A stretch of DNA of 63,100 nucleotides from Candidatus Poribacteria bacterium (GTDB taxonomy: Bacteria; Poribacteria; WGA-4E; WGA-3G). The notes below the pieces were generated by a model. The model saw only the letters and a list, made by a program, of their open reading frames with translations, had not been told where the DNA came from and searched no databases. The stretch covers positions 1 through 63,100 of the forward strand of contig JAJDWI010000050.1 of assembly GCA_022825665.1 (NCBI GenBank). Reading direction: 5' to 3'. This document shows, one piece after another, positions 7,896 to 15,414 of this stretch (the first letter of the stretch is position 1; the number at the start of each line of letters is the position of its first letter). Made by a program: the position numbers and the translations under genes.

Positions 7896-9103
7896 AATAT
7901 TTTCCATGTTTCGCCATCGTCTGTCGATACTAATATATTATCGGTATTGACAAGATAAAAAGTGCTTTGATGCTCAGTTATAATAACATTAAATGTTCCA
8001 ACAGGAACGTTTGAACTGATATTTGTCCAAGATGTCTCATCTTCAGTTAATTTATAAATGCCAGTTGATGTAAATGTATAAAGATTATTTTCTGAAGTCG
8101 CGAAGATATTATACACTCGAGGACCTGGTGGTCCATTTTCCTGTGTCCAGTCTGAAGTTAACGTTTTCGCAAAATTGTCTCGGACATTCGTATTTGCGTC
8201 TGCTTCAGAAACTTGTGAACCAATCCCTTTATTTTGAGTATTAATAATATTTCTCCCAACTTTATTTTCCAAAGTTGGTATTGAAACAATATCCAAGATT
8301 ATAGGTGATTCAGTAATTTCGATTGTAGGTTCAGATACAACATCAAAATTATATGGTTGTTGAAAGCGAGTGATATATTGGTTCGATGCTCCAATTGTTA
8401 ATATAAACAAAACGAGAGCGGTCCCAAAAGCAGCCCAAGGCAAGACTGGTTTCGCAACCGTCGATTCGGGTTTCAGGACATCGATCTTCCGCATTATGTT
8501 TTCAGTTAGATCGGTAGATAATTGTAAACTTCTAAGAGTTTCACTGAGCAAGAGTTCCTCTTTTAATCGTAAGCGATTCCGCGCACGTCTAAGTTTGCTT
8601 TTAACAGTGTTTACTGAGATGCCTAAAGTTTGGGATACTTCCTTCGCAGTCATTTCCCCAAGATGATACAGGATAAAAACCGTCCGTTCACTTTCTGGTA
8701 ATTTGTCCAGAAGTTTTTTGACAATTTCACGGTAATTTTCAATAGTTTCTGTCTCACGATGCTCTGATTCGTAGTCCATATAATAAACTTCTTCCAATAC
8801 CTCTTTTGGAGTATTTTGTAGTGACTGTGTATTAAATTTGTTTTTCTTTATCCAATCAATGCAAAGTCTATCAACAATAACATAAAGCCAACCGTTAAAT
8901 CGTTTTGGATTTTTGAGGGAAGATAGTTTTTTGTATACTTGAAGAAATGCATCTTGGGTTATTTCTTCAGCAATGTGATAGTCGTGAATCTTTCTCCATG
9001 CAATCGCGTGAACTTTCTTTTGATATTTCTGTACTAAAGTAGCAAATGCTTCTTTGTCACCATCCAAAATCTTATGAATCAGGACAATATTATCTCCTTC
9101 CAT
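7892..9103 (-). CDS. Truncated membrane-tethered ECF sigma factor (3' end removed by IS)
   Basis: The 403-residue product is a paralogue of the protein at 453-3521 with the same plan: sigma region 2 (EEITQDAFLQVYKKL, GWLYVIVDRLCIDW), region 4 (LPESERTVFILYHLGEMTAKE, TVKSKLRRARNRLR) and one membrane helix (about 226-245). Only the first one or two Asp-box repeats remain. The frame ends at DDGETWKIF, and the TGA is supplied by the IS terminal inverted repeat (7892-7894 within 7881-7895). About 600 residues of propeller are missing. The sigma domain and membrane anchor look intact, so a protein without its sensor could still be made. The start at 9103 has GGGGAGAT just upstream. The predicted ECF promoter lies far upstream at 9436-9467, with MITE copy C in between. 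Confidence 0.8.
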   Translation of the reverse strand: MEGDNIVLIHKILDGDKEAFATLVQKYQKKVHAIAWRKIHDYHIAEEITQDAFLQVYKKLSSLKNPKRFNGWLYVIVDRLCIDWIKKNKFNTQSLQNTPKEVLEEVYYMDYESEHRETETIENYREIVKKLLDKLPESERTVFILYHLGEMTAKEVSQTLGISVNTVKSKLRRARNRLRLKEELLLSETLRSLQLSTDLTENIMRKIDVLKPESTVAKPVLPWAAFGTALVLFILTIGASNQYITRFQQPYNFDVVSEPTIEITESPIILDIVSIPTLENKVGRNIINTQNKGIGSQVSEADANTNVRDNFAKTLTSDWTQENGPPGPRVYNIFATSENNLYTFTSTGIYKLTEDETSWTNISSNVPVGTFNVIITEHQSTFYLVNTDNILVSTDDGETWKIF

Positions 9104-9206
9104 TTATTATCTCCCCATTATTGACCATCTCCCCTCTATTGATCAATAGCATATTATCTAAAAATTCAAATCGAATTCATTATTTAGGACTTATGTATAA
9201 ACGGTG

Positions 9207-9346
9207 GCCGCGCTTTGATGAAGATTAATTTATTAATTCGGTAATTTTAGGGAAACTCCAGTGCGGTTAGGAAACCGCACCTACCATTTTAAGTTTAGGG
9301 AAAATTAGAATTACCGAAATATTTTCTTAATCTTCATTAAGCGCGC
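9207..9346. repeat. MITE-like palindromic element, copy C
   Basis: The left arm is CCGCGCTTTGATGAAGATTA...TTCGGTAATTTTA. The centre is GTGCGGTTAGGAAACCGCAC, the central hairpin in the opposite orientation from copy D. The right arm is ATTACCGAAAT...TTAATCTTCATTAAGCGCGC. It lies between the truncated sigma gene and its predicted promoter. Confidence 0.85.
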
Positions 9347-9435
9347 AAAATACCTACAATTCTACTGGAAATTCAACCATTTTGTTCACAATTATTGGAT
9401 AACTCGTGGAAAATGCGTAAATCCTAATTATACTA

Positions 9436-9467
9436 TTAAGACTGAATTTTAGGTCAAAAAGGGTGCA
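9436..9467 (-). promoter_or_regulatory. Predicted ECF-type promoter facing the truncated sigma gene
   Basis: On the minus strand TGCACCC (9467-9461) is followed after exactly 19 nt by TCTTAA (9441-9436). It matches the four other sites in this island. The sigma gene start at 9103 lies more than 330 nt downstream. MITE copy C occupies 140 nt of that distance, so the long leader is probably the result of a later insertion. Confidence 0.5.
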
Positions 9468-9635
9468 AAAAAATAAAAAAGTGCAAAAAGATAAAACGGT
9501 AATACGAGAGTTGGATATTTTTAGAGCAAATAGAACTTACAATATTTCATTAAATTAAATGGGACTTAAGCAATTATCACGATTTCTCAAAATATTATGG
9601 CTAAAATGTCATGATTTTCAAGAGAATTGTGGGTT

Positions 9636-9777
9636 TAGGCGCGCTTTGATGAAGATTAATTTATTAATTTGGTAATTTTATACATTCCCAATCTTGGTAG
9701 GTGCGGTTTCCTAACCGCACCGGACTTTGATGTAATATTACCGAATCTATTTTTAATCTTCATGTAAGCGCGCCTAC
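9636..9777. repeat. MITE-like palindromic element, copy D (complete)
   Basis: Long imperfect inverted repeats of about 40 bp run from TAGGCGCGCTTTGATGAAG to CTTCATGTAAGCGCGCCTA. They flank a perfect central hairpin, GGTGCGGTT-tcct-AACCGCACC. The sequence is nearly identical to the inner copy at 48071-48210, which suggests recent spread. Confidence 0.88.
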
Positions 9778-9816
9778 CGTTTTGTGCCTAAGCCTTTTAG
9801 GTTATTTCATTGGATA

Positions 9817-10386
9817 TTAAAACGGCACATGTGCATAAGCACTATAATGGACACCTGGTATAATGTTACCTCCAGCACCATCTTGACCTGAACCGGAATT
9901 ATTGTTATTATTCACCCCATCTTCTTGACGTGGAATGCGTCCGGTAATATCCCCCCATGCGGAGACAAATGAAATGTCAGGAAAACCAGGAATAGGTCCC
10001 TGTCCTTTGGGTGCCTCTTTTCCATGCGATGCGGAATCGAATGCAAATCCCCAGAAAGAACGTGTCAGTCCTTTCTCACTACCACGGTAAGTTGCAGAAA
10101 CTGTTAAAGTTCCTGAAAATTGAAAGTTATCGGACCATGAGTAGACAGCAGTACTTGATGTGACTACATCCGTATTATTATTGTTGTCAGTATATGACGA
10201 TCTATACGCATCTGCATCAAGAGGACCTTCAACATCAACACCGCGTTCCCAAATGCCATCCCAGTTCCCAGCTACAAATTCTCCAGTGTCTTGAAAAGCG
10301 CGATTGGTAGTGGCTCCGGTAAAACTTATACCTGTTACACAACAAATTAAGATAATTATAAGTATTCTGTAAAACCCATGTTTCAT
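9817..10386 (-). CDS. Secreted hypothetical protein with Asn-rich tracts
   Basis: I do not recognise the family. The protein has 189 residues with a clear signal peptide (ILIIILICCVTGISFTGA) and a mature part predicted to be beta-rich. Two poly-Asn tracts occur (around residues 68-71 and 159-163), and there is a glycine-rich segment near the C-terminus. AAGGAGAT precedes the ATG. It is the second gene of a two-gene unit, 13 nt behind the gene at 10400-11146, and is predicted to be transcribed from the ECF-type promoter at 11189-11220. A cell-envelope or exported role is inference. Confidence 0.7.
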   Translation of the reverse strand: MKHGFYRILIIILICCVTGISFTGATTNRAFQDTGEFVAGNWDGIWERGVDVEGPLDADAYRSSYTDNNNNTDVVTSSTAVYSWSDNFQFSGTLTVSATYRGSEKGLTRSFWGFAFDSASHGKEAPKGQGPIPGFPDISFVSAWGDITGRIPRQEDGVNNNNNSGSGQDGAGGNIIPGVHYSAYAHVPF

Positions 10387-10399
10387 TAGATTTATCTCC

Positions 10400-11146
10400 T
10401 TATTTTTTTAGGTTTAGAAATTCGTAGGGATCAATTCCCCCGTTTCCAATCATGATATCCGATGGAATGTCGCTCTCAACAAGTCGACCTTTCTGTCGTT
10501 CCATTCCCCTGAGAAATTGTCCTGTGAAAGGGTCACCGCGGATACCGGATACTACTTTCTCCTCAGTTCCATCTGGAAGCACCTTATGCTCCCATTCAAT
10601 ATAAACCGTCCCGGGAATAGTAGGATATACCAATCCATCCGCCATCATTCCACCGATTGAACGTGTCCCTTGTTTCCAGAGTTTGACAGCAACACGATGC
10701 ATTAATTCAGTATCTGAACTCATAAAATCGGGATAGTTCCAAAGATCTTGCGCTGGGTAATCAGATGGTAATTCAGGATATGGACCGAAACCGTGAGGAG
10801 AAACAGCAGCGATCTTTTTATTTTCTTGAGCCTGTTGTGTCACGCTTGGTAAACCCTCAGTAGAAAGTGAGTTTGTCTCGTCAACTTTGTCAGTTGTTTT
10901 GGTTATAGATTTTACTGCGGGACGTGCTGTGCTTTCCGCAGGGAATTTGGTTACTTCTTTGGTCATGTTATTGGCGGTTGTCTTATGGGCTATTTTCGAT
11001 TGCAGTAACTGTTTTTCTGCCTTAGCTGCCGCTTGCCTATCTGCTGTCGTATCGTGTTGATACCACAAGAGACATGCAACGAATAGGATAATCAAAAATC
11101 CCGCACCACCAAGAATCCATTTACTTGTAAAAAAATCGCGGTACAT
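10400..11146 (-). CDS. Membrane-anchored hypothetical protein
   Basis: The family is not recognised. The protein has 248 residues. An N-terminal membrane helix (about 12-29) is followed by a charged linker of about 90 residues and a C-terminal globular part with motifs such as GPYPELPSDYPAQDLW and VYIEWEHKVLPDGTEE. GGAGG sits 7 nt upstream of the ATG. The topology matches the anchored protein at 3550-4281 (short cytoplasmic end, helix, long linker), though I see no clear sequence identity. It leads the operon with the gene at 9817-10386. The predicted ECF-type promoter lies 43 nt upstream. Confidence 0.72.
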   Translation of the reverse strand: MYRDFFTSKWILGGAGFLIILFVACLLWYQHDTTADRQAAAKAEKQLLQSKIAHKTTANNMTKEVTKFPAESTARPAVKSITKTTDKVDETNSLSTEGLPSVTQQAQENKKIAAVSPHGFGPYPELPSDYPAQDLWNYPDFMSSDTELMHRVAVKLWKQGTRSIGGMMADGLVYPTIPGTVYIEWEHKVLPDGTEEKVVSGIRGDPFTGQFLRGMERQKGRLVESDIPSDIMIGNGGIDPYEFLNLKK

Positions 11147-11188
11147 AATGAACCTCCAAATGTTAGTTTTTTACTTGTATCATTGCTT

Positions 11189-11220
11189 TTAAGACTGAAT
11201 ATTTTGTTCAAAAGGGTGCA
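11189..11220 (-). promoter_or_regulatory. Predicted ECF-type promoter of the 11146-9817 operon
   Basis: On the minus strand TGCACCC (11220-11214), 19 nt, TCTTAA (11194-11189). It lies 43 nt upstream of the start at 11146. It is arranged divergently with the matching site at 11321-11353, so one 302-bp gap carries two outward-facing copies. Confidence 0.65.
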
Positions 11221-11320
11221 TAAAATGAATCTTAATGAGTATGCTATTAGTTACTTGGGTTATTGCTGCTACAGATAAATGACAATTTAGCTATGATGAT
11301 AAACCCATATTTTCATTTTA

Positions 11321-11353
11321 TGCACCCTTTTCATCTTAAATTTCAGTCTATAA
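11321..11353 (+). promoter_or_regulatory. Predicted ECF-type promoter of the DUF4268-like gene
   Basis: TGCACCC (11321-11327), 19 nt, TCTATAA (11347-11353), with the upstream context CATTTTA shared with the site at 12019. It lies 95 nt upstream of the TTG start at 11449. Confidence 0.62.
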
Positions 11354-11448
11354 GAATAAACTATTGAAATTATGTTCTTTCAATAGTTGTTTTAGAAGGA
11401 CAACACCCCAATTATTACTGATCTGTATATTCAGGGTAGGAGGTAATT

Positions 11449-11982
11449 TTGTTTAAAAATATCTTTAAAAGAAAGATTAGTAGAAATAACTCAGATAATT
11501 CACAAAATGAAACAACATTTAATAGGCAATTCTATGACCAATTTTGGAACGATTTTGGCAATTACTTAATTCACAATGGAAGCCAGCTAAAACCATTCAA
11601 AGAGCCTTACAATTTTTATGGAGAAGACAATAGATATACGTATGCTGGTATTCATTTCGGAGCATTTGAAGAAGAGCCGATATGGCTTATAGGATGGACG
11701 GATGTTATTAATGGAAGAATTGCTGCAAAACTTCGTTTCAGAAACTTGGACTCACTATTTGATCAATTAAAGGAAGACCAGGAATCTATTCATGCTTTTT
11801 TTGGTAGTAATTTGGAATGGGACAAACCGCCAAACAAAAGTGTAGGATTATATAAAAGTTCGATTGATTTCGGCAATACCTCCAGTCATGGAGAATTATT
11901 CGAGTGGCTACGTGAAAACTTTGAGAAGTTAGAAAGGGTTTTTATGTGGAAACTCGCCTCATACTATGTTGATAACAATTAA
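11449..11982 (+). CDS. DUF4268-like protein
   Basis: The protein has 177 residues. From about residue 29 on it fits the DUF4268 pattern: an early FYDQFWNDFGNYL helix, a central beta sheet (YAGIHFGAF, IWLIGWTDV), the LEWDKPPNKSVGLYKS segment, and the end HGELFEWLRENFEKLERVF. This fold is often found near restriction or defence genes and is thought to be nuclease-like, but its activity is not known to me. The TTG start is supported by GGTAGGAGG (11436-11443) with 5 nt spacing. It appears monocistronic under the ECF-type promoter at 11321. Confidence 0.72.
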   Translation: MFKNIFKRKISRNNSDNSQNETTFNRQFYDQFWNDFGNYLIHNGSQLKPFKEPYNFYGEDNRYTYAGIHFGAFEEEPIWLIGWTDVINGRIAAKLRFRNLDSLFDQLKEDQESIHAFFGSNLEWDKPPNKSVGLYKSSIDFGNTSSHGELFEWLRENFEKLERVFMWKLASYYVDNN

Positions 11983-12018
11983 ATCTAAGAATACCTATAA
12001 AACGCATATTTCATTTTA

Positions 12019-12051
12019 TGCACCCTTTTGAACCTAATATTCAGTCTATAA
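12019..12051 (+). promoter_or_regulatory. Predicted ECF-type promoter of the 77-residue gene
   Basis: TGCACCC (12019-12025), 19 nt, TCTATAA (12045-12051). This is the closest match to the site at 11321, and the flanks ATTTTA and CTTTTGAACCTAAT are also shared with other copies. The gene starts 61 nt downstream. Confidence 0.62.
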
Positions 12052-12111
12052 AGTAGGAATGTGAAAATATATACCTCAACAAAATATTAACCAATTCTTA
12101 GGATAGAACAA

Positions 12112-12345
12112 ATGATTAAGACAAATGAAAACGAATGGAACTTGAAACAACACATTGAACAAGAATGTATACAAGGTAGTTACAATAGGTTATATCCTAT
12201 TATCGTTCAAGCATCTAAGAATATTAATAGAGCAGAAACACTTCAAGCAAAAAGAGATGCACTGGATCAATTACTACAATTAGAAGAACATGCGATTGAA
12301 TTGGCGCGATACGCTCTGGATTATTTTACACAATCCAAGTCGTAA
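12112..12345 (+). CDS. Small helical hypothetical protein
   Basis: The family is not recognised. The protein has 77 residues, appears all-helical and acidic, has no membrane segment and contains no Cys other than C19. The ribosome-binding site is weak (AGGATAGA). The case for a real gene rests on sensible amino-acid composition and on a strong copy of the local ECF-type promoter at 12019-12051. Confidence 0.55.
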   Translation: MIKTNENEWNLKQHIEQECIQGSYNRLYPIIVQASKNINRAETLQAKRDALDQLLQLEEHAIELARYALDYFTQSKS

Positions 12346-12515
12346 TTTCAGACGGTCAACTACGCGCACATGAACCATAGCAGCACATGTGTGCGTATCA
12401 GCCATTTGAACAATTACAATCTAAAGTATAGGCAATTGTTTAGATCACACCTGAAATGCAATTTTGATTACATGTCGTTTAGCAAAGAGTTTAGATATGC
12501 TTATTGGTGAAAACT

Positions 12516-13010
12516 ATGAATCCACAAATTATGAATCTTAGCCGCGAAGAATTTGACAAGCTTATCTTCATGGTCAATCCTCATGAGTGGGAAGATCATC
12601 CTCATGATCCGAGTCACAAGTTTTTTCTTGGTATATGTTATAAGCAACTTAAAGATGTTGTTCAGAAAGTAATAAATGAAAGTGAGAACGGAGCAAAATC
12701 TGCTGTAGAGGTTTTTAATGGGCTAAGACACATACGAGTAAAAGGGGAAGAACGTCCTTGGTTTGAACGTCATCTGATTCTCGCTGAAAATTTTGATAAA
12801 ACACTTATGACAAGGCTTTGCATTCGGAATAGAACGGATAGCGGAAAAGAACAAGATTCTGGTGGGGATTTCTATATACAGGATGGGAGCCACCGCGCCC
12901 TTGTTTACGCTGTTCGTGTCGAATGTGGCGAAGAAAAATATGATGATGTAGAAGCACTATACGCTTCATCTTGGGATGTTGCAATCGGTATACTTGCCTA
13001 TCATATATAG
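12516..13010 (+). CDS. Hypothetical protein with a ParB-like DGSHR motif
   Basis: The protein has 164 residues from the ATG at 12516. In-frame TTG (12504) and GTG (12507) are possible, but GGTGA lies 6-7 nt before the ATG. The segment FYIQDGSHRALVYAVRV (about residues 123-139) resembles the 'DG-HR-A' motif of ParB/sulfiredoxin-like folds. The rest gives no family match that I can name. It has no membrane segment and is not preceded by the ECF-type promoter motif. Function unknown. Confidence 0.6.
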   Translation: MNPQIMNLSREEFDKLIFMVNPHEWEDHPHDPSHKFFLGICYKQLKDVVQKVINESENGAKSAVEVFNGLRHIRVKGEERPWFERHLILAENFDKTLMTRLCIRNRTDSGKEQDSGGDFYIQDGSHRALVYAVRVECGEEKYDDVEALYASSWDVAIGILAYHI

Positions 13011-13416
13011 TCATCACATGGGTTACATAGACACTACCATCACCTGGGAGAAGGAAAATGCATCTTGAACAGTATGAATCTGCTATTAAAGCTTCTGATA
13101 GAGAGTTGAGGTATTTGTTCGTTTTGTCAAAACAGATAGTGATAATTTGAAGACACCGCAATGCGGAGTGTTTTAATACGTGGTTTGAATGTAAGTTGTG
13201 TTCACGTTCATGAGCAGACCATTTAGTAATAATGGATAATGGTCACACTCATAGGACACAACGCACAAAAGAACTAATAGAAGCAACAAAGGCATTGCTA
13301 TTGTATCTGCCACCCTATTCTCATAAGCTCGGTAGGTGTGGTTTCCTTACTGCACTAAGTCTAAAAGTCTGATTTATCAAACACGCGTTATCATAGTGAA
13401 AAAAGATAACTTTTTA
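13011..13416. other. Intergenic region before the GIY-YIG membrane gene
   Basis: About 400 nt without a convincing gene except a possible 30-codon ORF (13058-13150). At 13331-13357 the sequence ggtaggtgtggtttccttac is a decayed copy of the central hairpin of the MITE family. No promoter stands out. Confidence 0.5.
13058..13150 (+). CDS. Possible 30-residue small ORF
   Basis: The ATG at 13058 is preceded by GGGAGAAGGAAA, a reasonable ribosome-binding site. The product starts MHLEQYESAIKASDRELRYL and ends at a TGA. It is too short to judge and could be a relic. No homologue is recognised. Confidence 0.25.
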   Translation: MHLEQYESAIKASDRELRYLFVLSKQIVII

Positions 13417-15414
13417 ATGGGTCCTACAAGCATGGGATGTGTCTATATCTTAAAAAATGAAGCAATGCCGGGTTTAATAAAAATCGGCTATACAAACGGA
13501 ACAGCCGAGAAGCGAGCAGATGAACTTTTTACGACCGGTGTTCCACAGCGGTTTAAAGTCGTATACGAGTTAGGTGAATTAGAACCGGAGCAATACGCTA
13601 AACTTGAAGGTGAAATACATAAGGAACTTGATCAGTACCGAGTGAATCCGAAAAGAGAGTTTTTTGAATATCCAGCAGATGATGCCATCCGAATATGCAA
13701 AAAACTCTATTCTTCTGTGAATAAGGACTCGCGGTATCCCCGCTGGCTGAAATGGATACCAAAGTTACGAGGTTTCCGTTCAGAGAAAAAGACAAAAACT
13801 GTGAATAGCAATGGCACCACCGATAAAAGTGATTCTGATGAAACGAATACCACCTATACAGATACGGAAGGGAGACTTATGCGCAACGATAACGGAAACG
13901 GGATGATGCAGATTTTGAACGGGAAATCTTATCATAGTGCAGACAGCGGATTTGCTTGTGCAGCCGCAGGGCGTGGAATAGCGGAGGCGATGAAAGCACA
14001 TATCGGTGTTATCATCCGAAATGAAGAACTTGAAAACACATCTAATCCCGACCAGGTTCAAAGAGAAATCAAATTACTGCGTGATAACATCAATATGTTG
14101 GAACAATCACAGCAAAATTACCAAGATAACATCAAACAAGAAGAACAGAAAATCGCTACGAAAGAGACAAAACTTGCAGAATTACGGGCACAATTGGAGG
14201 CACCTCCAGAGGCAGAATCAGATCCCGAAATTGATGCACTACGAGACGAAAAGAAAACCGAGGAAAGTGAACTTGGACTCAAAAAAATCGCGCGTGCCGC
14301 GTTGAAAGTTGCATCAAAAGCACCGACATTAGTAGAGTTACAGGCAACTCTATCTAAACCGAGATGGTCTCCTCGTCAACTCAGTCTTGCCATTTTCGGC
14401 ACATGTATACTTACCGGTTTGTTCTTTTTTCTCTATTTCTTTTATAGTGGTGTTCTCGAAAAAGCCTTTGCACAAGGAACAGGGACACAAGAATTAAATC
14501 AGTTTTTTGACTTTACTGCTGTAGCCCGTGCTTGGAAGGTAAAGGACCCAGAAAATTTCCCTAATTTCCCAGTTATCCTATTTCCTTCAGTTTTCCTTGT
14601 TTTCGCTTATGTGACACACTTCTTTTTTAATCGCGGAATGGAAATAAGGCTGAAGTGGTGGATAGGCTTGGGTTTGGCAATGCTTTTGACATTAATATTT
14701 GATGGAATAATTGCATTTAAGATTTCGGAAAATTTGTATGAAGCAAGGCAATTTTTGAGTGAAACAGCGACATCCACAGAAAACGCACAACTCAATAAAT
14801 ATAGAGGACTTGATATTTGGGGTGTGATATTCTTGGGTTTTGTGTCTTCATCGTTATTTGGCTTCGGTTTGTATTGTAACATGCAAGATTGGGGTGAAAT
14901 ACGTCCGTTCAGAAGGCAAATAAAAGCAGAAAAGAACGAACGTAAAATTCAAATAGACGAGTTAAATACCGAGATAGAACTGTTGCAAGACAATATTAAC
15001 TCGCTTGATACACAGATAGCTGCACAAATCAAGGCTCACAGACACCCAATTCAAGTGGAAATTGAACGTATTAACACCGAAAAAGAGAATAAGGATAAAG
15101 AGGTAGAAGCTCTTAGTAATGTAAATGATCGTATTCAATCCGAAATTGAAGAACATCAGGCGAAGATTGACGAGTTAGAAGCATCGTTGAAACGTCCAGA
15201 AAGTCATTCCATTGATCTTAGGAAGATGGAAAAACATGTGGAGGAATTCGTAACGGGTTGGTGTAGGTTTCTTTCACAACGTCAGACTGAGTTGTCAGAC
15301 GATCTTTTAACGGAAATTAAAGACGTACGGGAAATGGCACAGCAAACACTTGACGACTACAAAGCGGCTCTTGAAATAAGTGCCGGTAATCCAATTAAGG
15401 AGGTATCACAATGA
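13417..15414 (+). CDS. T5orf172 (GIY-YIG superfamily) domain protein with four membrane helices and coiled coils
   Basis: The protein has 665 residues from the ATG at 13417. The start is uncertain: 13432 and an upstream GTG at 13396 are also in frame, and none has a good ribosome-binding site. Residues 6-95 are a T5orf172 domain (GCVYILKNEAMPGLIKIGYT, EKRADEL, REFFEYP) with the usual GIY-YIG-type Tyr, Gly, Arg and Glu positions. A coiled coil follows (about 208-262), then hydrophobic segments at about 322-345, 382-404, 414-436 and 467-489, then a second coiled coil (about 505-592). It overlaps the next gene by 4 nt (ATGA), so the two are translationally coupled. The nuclease-like domain should be cytoplasmic. 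Such domains often occur in phage or defence proteins, but the role here is unknown. Confidence 0.78.
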   Translation: MGPTSMGCVYILKNEAMPGLIKIGYTNGTAEKRADELFTTGVPQRFKVVYELGELEPEQYAKLEGEIHKELDQYRVNPKREFFEYPADDAIRICKKLYSSVNKDSRYPRWLKWIPKLRGFRSEKKTKTVNSNGTTDKSDSDETNTTYTDTEGRLMRNDNGNGMMQILNGKSYHSADSGFACAAAGRGIAEAMKAHIGVIIRNEELENTSNPDQVQREIKLLRDNINMLEQSQQNYQDNIKQEEQKIATKETKLAELRAQLEAPPEAESDPEIDALRDEKKTEESELGLKKIARAALKVASKAPTLVELQATLSKPRWSPRQLSLAIFGTCILTGLFFFLYFFYSGVLEKAFAQGTGTQELNQFFDFTAVARAWKVKDPENFPNFPVILFPSVFLVFAYVTHFFFNRGMEIRLKWWIGLGLAMLLTLIFDGIIAFKISENLYEARQFLSETATSTENAQLNKYRGLDIWGVIFLGFVSSSLFGFGLYCNMQDWGEIRPFRRQIKAEKNERKIQIDELNTEIELLQDNINSLDTQIAAQIKAHRHPIQVEIERINTEKENKDKEVEALSNVNDRIQSEIEEHQAKIDELEASLKRPESHSIDLRKMEKHVEEFVTGWCRFLSQRQTELSDDLLTEIKDVREMAQQTLDDYKAALEISAGNPIKEVSQ

